Part shown: piece by piece, positions 31,799-43,166 of the stretch
Numbering within the stretch: the stretch's first letter is position 1
Layout of the letters: every line of letters begins with the position of its first letter
Assembly: GCF_030272615.1 (NCBI RefSeq)
Contig: NC_081406.1
Span: forward strand, 109,751,283-109,815,282
Origin: Cryptomeria japonica
Taxonomy: Eukaryota; Streptophyta; Pinopsida; Cupressales; Cupressaceae
Direction: 5' to 3'
DNA: 64,000 bases
The notes under the pieces: generated by a model
What the model was told of the DNA's origin: nothing
Database searches by the model: none
The model's input: the letters and a program-made list of their open reading frames with translations, nothing else
Translations under genes and position numbers: made by a program

Positions 31799-33276
31799 TG
31801 GTGCATGGCAGCTCTTCTTTTCATGGTGTTTTCATGCCATTAGCAGTGTCTAGTATGTTTTTTGTTTTTACTTATGTTTTCATAATGGGTTGGATCCCAA
31901 GGATCACCCTATATGTAATAAAATGCCTTTTTGTGGTCAATAACCTCTCAGGTGCACATATAAGCCTAGAGGTCTATTAGGCCACGTGGGCTTGAATCAT
32001 GAAATTTTATGTTTATGATCCTAGAATGTTGTCTTAAGTGTTTCAAAGGTTAATGATGTCCTTAGATATGTTTGGTAAGGTTTAGGTGCATAGGAATTCA
32101 AATTTGCATAAAATCTTGTCATTGTTGTCAAATCAACTTTTGAAAGTTGTCGGTTGGAATGTAACCTCTTTCCAACGGTCACAACCATTTGAAATTTGGT
32201 TGTGGTCATTGAGAGGATCCTATTTGTGCTTGTACAACCAATGATAAAGGTTTTTTGAGGGTACAAAATGATTTGGAGAAGTTTGGTGTAGAGTATGAAA
32301 TGAAATAAATCTGATTTTGCCTAAATTATATTACTTTTCCATACTGTCCATACAGAACATTGAATGATGTCGTAAAAATTTGGCTTGTTATAGTATAAAA
32401 CTAAATAATATTTCATATGAATCTATTCTAACCCCTTGAAGTGGTGTTTGGGAGGAGATATCGACAATTTGCTTCTGCGGGTCCAAAAACCCTTAATTTC
32501 CCTAGGGTGTTGCAAAGATGAGGCCCTAACTTGCAATCTAGTCATTGGATCTCAACGAAATTTGGTAGGATGAAAGTTAGGAGGATTTATTATGATATTC
32601 CAAAGAGGCGAGATCAGTGGAGTCAGATTGGTATTTTTACCACCAAGCCCTAGCCTAAACTTGTAAGGGTTTAGACTAGTATAGTCAAGAATTAACGGAT
32701 TGCATGATGCCAGACATTAGAAGAAGGAGTTAAATGGCTGATTGGTACATTCAAACATTAGAAAATCCCTATAAATTATTGGATCTTCCTTGTGGTCCCA
32801 TTCCCATACGCTTCATTTGTAACCCAGGCCTAATCTGATCAACTAGGTCTATGACCCAAATAAGTGTCTGTGTGCTGGAGCAAGTTGGAGGTCTAGTTTT
32901 TTTTGGAGTCTGAGAGAAGTTCCAAAAGGGTATTTGAAACTACAATTATAATTTAAATTACAATCTATTTTGCATAAAAAATATTTATTGTCAAGTCAGC
33001 CTGGAATGCCTATATAATCTTCTGCCGGTGTAAACTAGATGCTTGTGTGAATGAGCCTTGTTGTATCTGTTGGTGCCGATAGGCAAAGTCTATGGCCGAG
33101 TGATTACCAGTGAGACCCTAAGGGCATAGTGAAGGTTTTTTCCAACCCTTGTGAGGGATAAAGTTCAAGTTTTAGTTTTGGTGTGAGTTGAGGCCTCCAT
33201 AGGCCTAAGATTGTGAGAGTGAAAGGTGAGAGAGTGTGTGGGGTTTGCCACACTACTATTGAAGATCTTTTCATCA
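31799..33276 (+). repeat. Chromovirus C 3' LTR
   Basis: Starts TGGTGCATGG after a weak purine stretch (AAGGAGTA) and ends CATCA before the duplicated CATAG. It pairs with 6925-8385. No gene is present. Confidence 0.92.
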
Positions 33277-33281
33277 CATAG

Positions 33282-33335
33282 GATCTTCCTCAAGAGGTTA
33301 AGCTTTTGTGGAGAGGACCAATCTCTGATACCAAT
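33282..33335 (-). promoter_or_regulatory. Element B leader and primer-binding site
   Basis: The minus strand reads TGGTATCAGAGA (33322-33333) beside the LTR, then TGGTCCTCTCCAC and CTTGAGGAAGATC. The leader is cut by C exactly before the gag ATG, which remains at 6920-6922. Confidence 0.9.
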
Positions 33336-34585
33336 TTTTAGATAACTCAGATAACCGGTGGACAACTGAGAGGGGGGGTGAATTAGTTGTCAACAAATTA
33401 TAGAACTTTAAGCATTAAAACCTTATTACCAGAATACATAAACCAAATACTGGAATAGTAGATATAACAGTTAAGCACAAATATAAACCAAAAAATATTT
33501 ACCAACCATCCACAAAAGATAACACAAATATTTGTATGTGGAAAAACCAGTAAAGGGAAAAACCATGGTGGGAAGCCTACCCACAGTCAGATGATACTTT
33601 TGTAATAAGTATGTGATTAGAAATACAGGGGCCTACACATGGAGGAAGGTCAACATCCTAGAGCATATTTCTCATCACAAAATGAGCCTCACTGACTACA
33701 AAATAAATCCAGACTACAATCCAGAAAGAAGAGTGAACTGCAAGAATAGCATCTCCTATGCCTGAGTACGGCTCTGATTAAACTCAGTACTAGAGGTCTT
33801 AAACCTCTTTCACCAACCCAATTCAATCACCTATGCTTGACCAGAACCTCTGCATATGATTACAACCTTATTCACACATAGATAATTGCATAACCCCTAA
33901 AACCATAGACCCATAATCATAACCATGATCTACAAAGAGATCTTACATCATATTTATACCAACCTGGGACCTAAACAATTAGGTTAGCCTCCTAAAAGAT
34001 AACACAATAAATTCATAACATAAACCTGCAATCCAATGATCAACCAAGTCTGCCTAAGACCTAAACAACATAATCCAATCAATAGATCCAACCGGTAATG
34101 CATCAAGATCATCCACCAACACGTTACATAAACCAATCCGTAACCTAGTAGAATAAGATAGCATTAGGTCTGATCCTAAATGCAACACCACCAATCAATA
34201 AGAACACAAACAAGATAACCAATAGTATCCTAAAAGCCATCTACAAGCCACACCAACACCACTTATCAAGTGCATCAAAAGATCTTCAACAAAGCTTTGT
34301 CTCTAAAACCCTTACTGGTGACCAAAAGGCTTACTAGAACAAATGATAGCTCCTGAGTCATCAAATCTCGAATCAATTGATCATGATACACATCTAAATA
34401 GCATGAGTGATAGATCCAAACCAATTCCACAAACCAAATATTTCCGAAGCATACCGGATCAATATCATAATCCAACCGCTCTACCGGAACCTACTAGAAA
34501 CCGGTAAACAACTAAAACAATTGGTGTTGCCATCAATGACAAAACATCAATGCAACACATAATCAATTCCTCGAAATTGCCAATA
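33336..34585 (-). repeat. Element B 5' LTR
   Basis: 1,250 bp, opening TTTTAG (mutated TGTTAG) and ending TTGCCAATA. It aligns with 1105-2340. No gene is present. Confidence 0.92.
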
Positions 34586-34590
34586 GGGAT

Positions 34591-35592
34591 ATGATTTTCA
34601 ATTCAAGAATGGTAAATGCAAGATTCTGAATGCCTCTGGTACAAAGATTGCATCAGGGACTAAGATTAAATGTAATATCTTTCATTTTAATATTGGTGAG
34701 AAAAGTTGTTTGATTTCTTAGATAGATGAAAGTTGGTTGTGGCATAGAAGGATGTGTCATGTTAATTTTAACTGCATGATTAAGATAAGTTCTACTCAAG
34801 CTATTAGAGATTTTCCTAAGATTATAAAACCTTTTAATCTAGTATGTAAAGAATGTTAGCTGGGAAAGAAAATAAGAATTTCATTCAAAAGTGAGAAGCA
34901 TGCAGGGTGACATGTATTTCATGTTGTTGATTGATGACTACTCTAGAATGATGTGGGTTACCTTTCTAACGAAGAAATCAGAAGCACTGGAGAAATTCAA
35001 GATATTCAAAGCTAAAGCGGAGATAGAGATTGGATTGAAGATGAAATGTTTCAGATCTAATAGAGGAGGAGAATTCACATCCAATGAGTTTGATTCATTT
35101 TGTGAAAATCATGGAATTAAAAGACAATCATCTAATCCTGGAACCCCTCAGTAGAATGGAGTTTCTGATAGGAAGAACATAACTATTTTGGATGCTTCTA
35201 GGACTATGTTGATTGAAGGGGATGCTCTGAAGACCTTTTGGAGAGAAGTTGTTAGTAATATTGTATACACATTTAACCAGGTGTATATAAAAGATGATTT
35301 TGGTAAGACTCCTTATGAGTTACGGTTTGGTCATATTCCTATAGTTAGATATTCTATAATTTTTTGAAGTAAATGTTATATCAAAAGAGATGAGGATATA
35401 GGAAAGTTTGATGCAAGATGTGATGAAGGAATCTTCTTAGGTTATTCTACTAAGAGAAAGTCCTACCGGTGTTACAATAGGAGGTTGAGAAAGCTAGGGG
35501 AAAGAGAAAATGTGAGCGTTGATGAATGTCATGAGAATCACATCAGAGCATTGGGATATGAGTTTGATGATCAGGATGTTATTTCAAAATAA
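34591..35592 (+). pseudogene. Copia A GAG-pre-integrase and integrase, with internal deletion
   Basis: Continues from 1104. GAG-pre-integrase reads LWHRRMCHVNFNCMIKISST. The integrase core follows (LLIDDYSRMMWVTFLTKKSE; CFRSNRGGEFTSNEF, in which the second catalytic Asp is Asn). Compared with element B, the stretch around LIHIDLCGPTR that holds the first catalytic Asp is missing between 34880 and 34890. Stops near 35154 and 35367 precede FGKTPYELRFGHIPI and CDEGIFLGYSTKRKSYRC. Confidence 0.87.
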
Positions 35593-37116
35593 ATACATAC
35601 TGGGATCCTAAAGCAGAATGATCTAGTAGAAATAGTTAAACTAGATGTTGTTGATGCCAATGAAGAAGTTCAAGAGCTTGAGAATCAAAATAATCAGAAG
35701 ACTCCGAGGTATGTAAGATTAAATCATTTATAAAATCAGATTATTGGTGACAAAAATAAGGGTGTGATGACTAGGAAAAGGATTGTTTCTGAAGAGATAT
35801 GTTTGATTTCCAAGATTGAACCTAAAGATGTTGAAAAAGCTTGTAAAGATGAGAATTGGATAAAATCTATGGAAAAAGAGTTGAATCAGATTGAGAAGAA
35901 CAATACATGGAAACTTGTTTCGAGACCTAAAGACAAGAATGTGATTGGTACAAAATGGGCATTCTGAAATAAATTGAATGAAGTCAGTGAAGTAGTTTGA
36001 AACAAAGCAAGATTGGTATGTAAAGGATGTTCACAAATGGAAGGAATTGATTATGAGGAGACCTTTTATTTGGTAGCTACAATTGAAGTTGTTAGATTCT
36101 CGTTGCATATGTTGCTTATAAGAAATTCAAGGTATATCAGATGGATGTAAAGTCGGCCTTTTTGAATGGTGATTTGGAAGAGGAAGTCTACATTGAGAAA
36201 CCAGATGGGTTTTCATTATTAGATAAAGGAGACATGGTATGCAAATTGAAGAAAGCACTGTATGGACTTAATCAAGCCCCTAGAGCTTGGTATGCTAGAT
36301 TTGATAGGTATTTGATGAAATTGGGATTTTGTAAAGGTATTGCTGATAGTAATTATACTTAAGGTTGAAACTGATAAAATTTTGATTGTTAAAGTTTTTT
36401 TTGCTGATATTTTTTGAGGAGATGATGATTTGAGTATGAGGTTTGTTGATGATATGCAAAAAGAGTTTGAGATGTATATGATAGGTGAGATGAAATTCTT
36501 CTTAGGATTGCAGATTAAATAGACTGATAAAGGCATTTTCATTTCTCAATCTATTGATGTGAAGGAATTGATGAAGAATTTTTGGTTAGATGGCTCCAAA
36601 CCTATTGGAACTCCTATGGTGACTGGATGCAAGTTGTCTAAGCATGATAAATCTCTAAAAGTTAATTAGACCTTGTATAGATCTATGGTTGGTGCACTGC
36701 TATACTTGACTCAGATTAGACCAGATATTATGCATGTTGTTTTTCTTTGTGCAAGATTTCAAGTTGATCTTAAAGAAGGTCATGTTACTATTGTGAAGAG
36801 GATTTTCAGATACTTGAAGGGGACAGTTGACTATGGTTTGTGGTATCCAAAGAATGATGATTTTATGTTATGTGCTTATACTGATGCTAATTGGGAAGGT
36901 GTTATTGATGACCAGAAGAGTACCTCTGGCGGTGCATTATTTCTAGGGAAGAAGCTGGTTTCATGGATGAGTAAGAAGCAAGATGTTATTTCTCTATCTA
37001 ATGCAGAATTTGAATAGATTGTTGCTACTAGCAACTGTACTCAAGTAGTTTGGATGAAATAGATGTTGAAGGAAATTAGAGTTGTTTAAGATGAGCCTAT
37101 TGTTATATGTTGTGAT
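35593..37116 (+). pseudogene. Copia A reverse transcriptase and RNase H N-terminal part
   Basis: 35764-35967 carries the RT N-terminal motif [20 protein letters not shown]. 36141-36362 has [20 protein letters not shown] and [16 protein letters not shown]. The polymerase box is destroyed: where FVDDIIFGG is expected there is FFADIF followed by a stop. 36673-37017 has MYRSMVGALLYLTQIRPDIM, RIFRYLKGTVDYGL and RNase H (CAYTDANWEG with its Asp; STSGGALFLG). A solo LTR follows at 37117. Confidence 0.88.
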
Positions 37117-38606
37117 TGATGCTCTACAAAAAAGGATGGTTAGGAGAGTTATGCAAACACAACAACACAAGAAACAAGTTCAAATGTTAGTATTACCAAT
37201 CACAAATCAAATACTATCCTAAGCAAGCATATCAAGAGAGATACTAAATAAGAAATGGAAAGAATACAAAGACAAAAGAGGTAAACTAAACTCCTCTAAA
37301 TGCTGACCAAAACATTTATAGTGGCTCCTCCCTTGTTCCTCTCCTCTCCAAGTTCCCAAATGAGTGTAGCTCTCAGTAGCTTTTTGCACTATTTTGGATG
37401 TCTTATGGAGGTTCAAGATTGTGAATGCTTTAAACTATGCAAATACAAGTGTAAAACAAACTAAATATGAGATATGATGTAATTAACTAAGATTAATTTT
37501 AGCCCAAAATGACAAATATGAAATGATTATGCTAAATGCTCTCTAAAATTCACTATAAGTTAGATGCATACAAGTTTTCAGGATCTGGATTATGAAGAAA
37601 AGAGCTCTATTTATAGGTCATATGGATAAATGGAGGGTTGAGATTGAGTAATCTCAATAAGGGTCAGGATTGAAGGGCTTAAGATCCATGTGAGGACTTT
37701 CAATCCAATCCCAGGATGACAAATGTCAACAAGAGATGGGTTGAGAGGAGAGGGAATACACATTAAATGCTTGACATGACTAGAGGGTTAACTTGGGAGG
37801 TAAGGTTAATATTGAGTTGAAAGAATAAAGTCGTTATCCAATAAATAATATCTTTATCTGATGGATAAACTCTTGTGCAAGAGTTAGTGAGGATAACCAT
37901 GGTCAAAGCAACAAATGCTTGAAGAGACCCATGGGTTAAATGAGGGTTGAGTTAGAGGTAAAGTCTCTAACCATGGGAGCAAGTAGATTTAACCATAAAT
38001 GGTTATGTAAGAGCCATTAATGGTCATGTAAGAGCCATTAGTGATTTGGAAGACTTTTGGGGTTAGCTTGTTGAACACATAAAGCATTAAATGCTTTTCA
38101 AAGACTTTGGAGGTTTTGAGAAGTGACTTCAAGTTGCTTAGGAATGTGACAATATTTAGGAAATGGATTAGGCTAATTAGGAATGATTAGAAAGTGATTA
38201 GAAGAGTCTAGTAGGGGATTAAGGATTGCAAGTGGATTTGGTGGGTGAGGGAAAATAGGATTTAAATTAAAATAAAATTAATTTATTTCAATTATTGTTG
38301 CAACTTGCATTTGCAAGAGAATGCAAGTGGGGGGGGGATTAAATGATTTAAACAAATGTTTTAATTATTTATTTAAAAGAGGAAAGAGGATTTAATTAAA
38401 TAAATAGAATTTATTCATTTAATTGATTGTGAATTTGGTGTAATGAATTAATTAAAATAAATTGAATAATTTATTTAATTAATAGGAGAATGATTGAAGA
38501 TGAATTAATTAAATGCTAATTTAATTAATTGTTGGCTACTGGATTTATTAATCAAAGAAATAGTCAATATTCATTTAATTAAAATGGACAGATTTATGTG
38601 ACTACA
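37117..38606 (-). mobile_element. Solo LTR (K-like) in copia A RNase H
   Basis: 1,490 bp with an exact GTGAT duplication (37112-37116, 38607-38611). On the minus strand it runs TGTAGTCAC to GAGCATCA. It has a TATA-like CTATAAATAG (minus strand, 37607-37616) and long AATTAATTAA-rich tracts (38270-38580). It has no primer site, coding sequence or second LTR, so it is a solo LTR. It resembles the K family in ends and layout but is longer. Confidence 0.9.
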
Positions 38607-38611
38607 GTGAT

Positions 38612-38838
38612 AATTCAAGTTCTATTAATATTTCTAATAATCTAGTACTGCATTCTAAAACAAAGCATATATCAATCAAGTATCATTTCTTGATGGAGAA
38701 AGTCAATGAGGAAGAAGTCAAATTAGAGTATGTATCTATAAAGGATCAGATTGCAGATATCTTTACTAAGCCCTTTTCTGTAGATACATTTGTATATCTG
38801 AGAGATAAGTTATGGGTCTCTGCCCCTCCTGATGATAA
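38612..38838 (+). pseudogene. Copia A RNase H C-terminus
   Basis: After the solo LTR the frame resumes with SKTKHISIKYHFLMEKVNEE and KDQIADIFTKPFSVDTF, the standard C-terminal end of copia RNase H. Coding ends with a stop at 38838-38840. Confidence 0.88.
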
Positions 38839-39187
38839 CTAGATGCATTGAGATGCATCAATCATATGGACTTCGTCGTCTTATCTTCTTATCTAGATTG
38901 ATGAGAAGAAGTTGCTACTTAGCAAGAATAGTCAGTGAGTGGTTCAGTTGTTCATATTTGTGAGTTTACCCTAAGGGGGAGAGATTGTCCTTCTTAGAGG
39001 GATAGATGCATGATTTGCATGTGTCTTTGGCATTACTATCAAAGGGGGAGAGAAGCATGTGAAAAATAGCCTTATCTTGGAAGCTTTGTGTGCATTATTT
39101 CAGGGGGAGATTGCTGGTGTTGATTTCTTTCTTTGCATTGATTGTTTTTCACATTAATATGTTGCCATCAATGCCAAAGGGGGAGAT
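38839..39187 (+). promoter_or_regulatory. Copia A 3' untranslated region with four polypurine tracts
   Basis: AAGGGGGAGAGA (about 38973), AAAGGGGGAGAGAAG (about 39039), AGGGGGAGAT (about 39102) and AAAGGGGGAGAT (39176-39187) occur in 215 bp. The last abuts the LTR's TGTTGG and is the likely plus-strand primer. The others may be auxiliary tracts. Confidence 0.8.
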
Positions 39188-39963
39188 TGTTGGATATTGT
39201 TTCTGCTAGGATATGTTGTTCTCATTGAAGTCAACATATTCTTGTGTTTTGGTGTTCCAGTGATAGCAAAGAGTTGATCTGGTTGGTTTATCTATTTGAT
39301 ATGTTGAATCAACTAGAGATACTTGATTCAGTGTTGGATTCATGATGTTATATGGTGATTTGACCAAGTTATGGATTCTGGTATGAGGATTAGTTTTTCA
39401 ATGTTCAGTGTTACAATATCCTGGCATTTAATCCGTTGTGCTCTAGAATGATTGTATCTTGAGTTGAAAATTAGGGAGAGTGTTTGGGATGGTCATGTGT
39501 ATCTTCAATTTAGATGATTCATGATTTTGTTCTCCGCAAGTTATCTTTCTAGTCTCAAATGTTGTTGTTGAGTGTTCTTGAGTATTAGGGTGTTGATCGA
39601 TGAAGATTTGATTAAGTGGTGGTTGTGTAGCTATTGCAGATGGTTCTAACATGTTTTTTGGTGTTTCCTAATCATGTCCTATTTGTTTTTCTAGTCTACA
39701 TTGATCATTATGCGTGTTATTAAGGATCTTATGCATCTAACGATGTTCTTCGTGTTATGCAATATTTTTGGTGGTGTAGCATGGTGCAGATGATCTTGGC
39801 GATATTTCTAGTGGTGTTGTGTGTTCAAGGATTTCATTTGGGTCCATACTATGTCCTTTCCAACATTGTATTGGTCTGATGGTTGATCTATGTATCGTGT
39901 AATGTAATTTTGTAATTAGGTCTTAAGGGTTGATTCGACCTTGTAGTCAAGGTTGATGATTTG

Positions 39964-39973
39964 TATAAATAGG
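39964..39973 (+). promoter_or_regulatory. TATA box of copia A LTR
   Basis: TATAAATAGG inside the LTR matches the plant TATA consensus. It would place transcription start about 30 bp downstream, near 40000. Confidence 0.55.
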
Positions 39974-40202
39974 TATTATATTCATGTAATTTAGATATAG
40001 GTGTTGTGTCTGCATTATCAAAGAGTGTTGTATGTGCAAACAAGTGAATTCATCTTTCAGTGCGAAGTGTCGAGTAGAAAGTATTGTAGGGTAGACAAAT
40101 GTGCTTAACAAAAATTATCATCAGGCATTTAGAAATGCTACTCATTCAGTTCATATAAACCAAATTATTGTCTAAATGTTACTGTAAGGTAGTGAACCTT
40201 CC

Positions 40203-40616
40203 GGGTTCACCCCATAGTGCACAAGTACTGCTGCAAGCCTCCTTCAATGGAGGTCATGAGTTCGATGCACGAGGCTTGGCCCCACTCCGCCCCTCCATTC
40301 CACACCATCCTTCATTACACCAGTCTGCTAACCTGGCAAACAGCTAGATAAAGTTCTGCATTGGCTGGAGAGTTAGTTTTCTATTGGTGCATGTCGAGGA
40401 GTGATTGATAAATTTGGAGTGTTCTCTTGGTCCCCCTGATGCTCGCTAGTCGATTGCTTTTTGTTCGTTGGCTAGAGAATTGGCAGTGTGCTCTTAGGTT
40501 TTGTAAGGGTGCTTCACAAAGGATTCTTTGGCCCTCGATCTAGAGGTGAGGTCCTCCTTGTGATCTCACTAGTTCATAGCTCTAGTCAAAAGAGCTTACC
40601 CAAAAAAAAAAAAGGA
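40203..40616 (+). mobile_element. SINE-like insert with 12-bp target duplication
   Basis: 414 bp flanked by exact AGTGAACCTTCC (40191-40202, 40617-40628) and ending in a 12-base A run (40602-40613). An A-box-like TAGTGCACAAG (40215-40225) and a B box GTTCGATGC (40260-40268, fits GWTCRANNC) suggest a tRNA-derived pol III promoter. The long duplication and A tail show target-primed reverse transcription by a LINE. No coding capacity. It could also be another short retroposed RNA. Confidence 0.8.
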
Positions 40617-40763
40617 AGTGAACCTTCCCTGAGGGTTGTAGCCTTTCGGGTTATTATACTTTGAGCAGTGAGCTCTAGGAAGCATGCCTGAATGCATGTG
40701 CATTCCCCATTGTAATATTTACACATACTATTGCAGAGTATCATCTTATTATGGATAGGTTCC

Positions 40764-41945
40764 TGTATACACCTAAAATTGGCTATGAGCAATTAAATAA
40801 ATATTTTATATTTATTTAATAATTATTCTTCTATTAAATAGTTAATTTGAAAAGATTAATTCATTTAATTCATTTCGTGTCTTTCTATTAATTAATATTT
40901 ATTTAATTAATTCATCTATCCTATTCCTCTAGTTAATTAAATATCTAATATTTAATTATTCCTCTAACCAAGTTAATTAAATATATAATATTTAATTATC
41001 TCCTCCAAACAATTAAATATCCAATATTTAATAGTTATTCTCCTATCCTATAGTCTCAAATATTAAATAATTCCTAAATTATTTAATCTCCCTTATCCAA
41101 CTCACCCTCCATCTCCACTTCATCTTCCCTTTGCCAACTCATCCAACATGTGGCTAAGGAAATTAATATTTCTTAAATATTAATTCATGATTTATCTTCA
41201 ACTTCCAAATTCAATGAAAATTGTGTACGTACACATATTTCATAACCATTTCCTATATTCTCTCCAACACCCCTACATCTTAGGAAGGACTTGAGTCCAC
41301 TTGTCCTCTCATGCCTAAATCTTCTCCAACAATCCCTAGATTCTCTTAGTCAGCAACCCAGTCAAGGTGAGATGAGTGGCACTTGTCTTCTCCTTCCCCC
41401 TTTCTCTCAACCTTCATCTTTGCTCGCAACCATTCAAATCTATAGATCTGATCATGATCGTTGATCTAAGCCACATCATCTTATCCTCTCAAAGTCTATA
41501 AAATCAAGAGCTTCAATTGAGAGAGAGTGAGACTTTAAGAGACTTCAAGTGCATTTTGCAGGCTAATCTTATGCATCCGTGAGTTTTTGAAGCAAATATA
41601 AAATATCATTTTAGCAATATAATCATATAGCAAATATCATTTTAGCATAATCATGTAGCTTTGCATATCATACTATCAGTTAACTACAAGTTATCAGTCC
41701 ATTCTTCATATGCCATCTTGGAAGCCAACAATGCATTGTCTGAGAGCACACCATCTGCAACCAGGAATAGTGGAGTTAGGACACAATGAGACATAAGCCA
41801 TGAAGGTAAAATAATGTTTTATTTTAGTATGTATTTCATGTAGTTTCATTGGTTGAATTTGGATTTCCTGTATGCATTTCCATTGTATTTTGTGAAACTA
41901 ACTTATTATAGGTAACATTCTGAGGATGAAATTCAAGCTCACATA
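40764..41945 (+). mobile_element. Solo LTR (family K) in copia A LTR
   Basis: 1,182 bp with an exact GTTCC duplication (40759-40763, 41946-41950). It begins TGTATACACC and has an AT-rich ATTAATTAAAT block and a TATA-like TATAAAA at 41497-41503. Deleting it restores a sequence that aligns with B's LTR (GGTAGGCTTCCCATCATGG). Confidence 0.9.
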
Positions 41946-42176
41946 GTTCCCACTATGGTTTTTCCCTTAACTGGGTTTTCCATGTCAAAATCTTGGTGTT
42001 ATGTGTGTCGTTGTTATTGTGCTTATATTTGTTCTTGTTGCAATTGATCTAATAAGAAGTTGTTCTTAAATTGTTTAATCCAGTGAAAACTGATTCATCC
42101 CCCCCTCTAAGTTTTCCTTCATTGTTGTTGCCAACAACATGATTACAACATTTATTTATACAAATCATCAACGTTA

Positions 42177-43092
42177 TGCTGGAAATTGACACTCTATTGA
42201 TTGGTTTCATTATGTTGTCATTGATGGAAACATAATTTTAGGTTCCAGCTTCATATGGTATACTGGGAGGCACTTCACATATTCTACACAGCATCGGTAG
42301 GGTAGAATATTGCCTCAGTAACCAGCAATGTAGGTCGACATGGTATAGAAAAGGTCATCGATATTGGAGGCCAACACATCTTGGATGCGACATCAACAAA
42401 TATTTTTAATGCTTAATCATTTTTGTTATATGGCTAGCATGTAATATGTTATTATATATATCTTTGTAAGCCGACATAAGGCATGTAAATTGTATAGGGT
42501 ATATAGGTCATTCTGATAGATCATTTTACATGATGGATATGTGTGGATAAGTTTGGATATAGAAATATAATATGATATGAAATCATTCTGAGAGACTATG
42601 TATGTGAGGAATTCATTGTAAGGGTTATTCCAGTATTGAGGTTTAGGGTTTTAATCGGAACAGATAGAGCTTAAACCAGAACTGTATTCTGGCATAGGAG
42701 ATGCTATCTTAGTAGTTCACAATTCTCTAGATTGTTGTCTAGATTGTTATGTAGTCAGTGAGGCTCCTATTGTGATGAGCAGTGTGCTCTAGGCTATAAG
42801 CCTTCCTACAAGTACAGGCCCATCATATATTGTAATATATCTTCATATGGCTAGTGAATTGATATTGTGGGTCACAAATCTCACTGTGGTTTTTCCTCTT
42901 TGAGGTTTCCCATGTATAAATATGTGTGTTATGTTTCTCATTTATGTGTTTGGCTTATTGGTTGCATTACTTCTTTCAATTCCATTTATACTAGTATACC
43001 GGTTGGTGTATGAATGTTTTGTTAAGATTAAAATCTTCTATTACAGTTTAACACTGATTCACCCTCCCTCTCGGTGTTATTGGTTTCCAACA
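42177..43092 (+). repeat. Element G 5' LTR
   Basis: About 916 bp, TGCTGGAAATTG to TTTCCAACA. The start is chosen by similarity to the TGTTGGAAAATG opening of D on its sense strand. It contains GTGGTTTTTCCTCTTTGAGG and the motif CTGATTCACCCTCCCTCTCG near its end. The partner LTR is not in view, so the left edge is unconfirmed. Confidence 0.78.
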
Positions 43093-43094
43093 AT

Positions 43095-43107
43095 TGGTAT
43101 CAGAGCC
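43095..43107 (+). promoter_or_regulatory. Element G primer-binding site
   Basis: TGGTATCAGAGCC, a full initiator-Met tRNA complement, three bases after the LTR. The leader motif CTTGAGGAAGATCC follows at about 43132. Confidence 0.92.
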
Positions 43108-43166
43108 TTGTGACTTGGAGGAAGTTTAACAGCTTGAGGAAGATCCTGAAACCAGAATCATTGAAG

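Larger units (their letters stand above)
6925..33276 (+). mobile_element. Gypsy chromovirus C, inserted in B, interrupted by D and E
   Basis: This is a Ty3/gypsy element on the plus strand. The LTRs are 6925-8385 and 31799-33276, and the exact 5-bp duplication CATAG lies at 6920-6924 and 33277-33281. The order gag, protease, RT, RNase H, integrase, chromodomain-like C-terminus identifies a chromovirus. D interrupts RNase H (resumes at 25957). E interrupts integrase (resumes at about 30821). Its own sequence totals about 7.6 kb. Confidence 0.93.
1105..34585 (-). mobile_element. Copia element B, full-length, inserted in A and itself interrupted by C
   Basis: This is a Ty1/copia element on the minus strand. 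It is bounded by LTRs at 1105-2340 and 33336-34585 and flanked by the 5-bp duplication GGGAT (1100-1104, 34586-34590). Its own sequence is 1105-6924 and 33282-34585. The span between is gypsy element C and its passengers, inserted at the gag start codon. The protein order on the minus strand (gag, protease, integrase, RT, RNase H) is that of copia. B is related to A, the element it landed in. Confidence 0.93.
39188..42136 (+). repeat. Copia A 3' LTR, carrying a SINE-like insert and a solo LTR
   Basis: Starts TGTTGGATATTG after the polypurine tract and ends GCCAACA. Without the inserts at 40203-40616 and 40764-41945 it is about 1.34 kb, like B's LTRs. It keeps the copia-family landmarks (GGTTTTTCCCTTAACTGGG at about 41957; the C-run motif at about 42090-42110). 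The partner 5' LTR is outside the window. Confidence 0.85.

Noticed and set aside
33322-33333. tRNA gene fragments at the sites matching initiator-Met tRNA
   Set aside because: Only 12-13 bases match, always directly beside an LTR; these are primer-binding sites.
38270-38580. Matrix-attachment region or AT-rich origin
   Set aside because: The AATTAATTAA tracts recur at the same place in other K-type LTRs, so they are an LTR feature.
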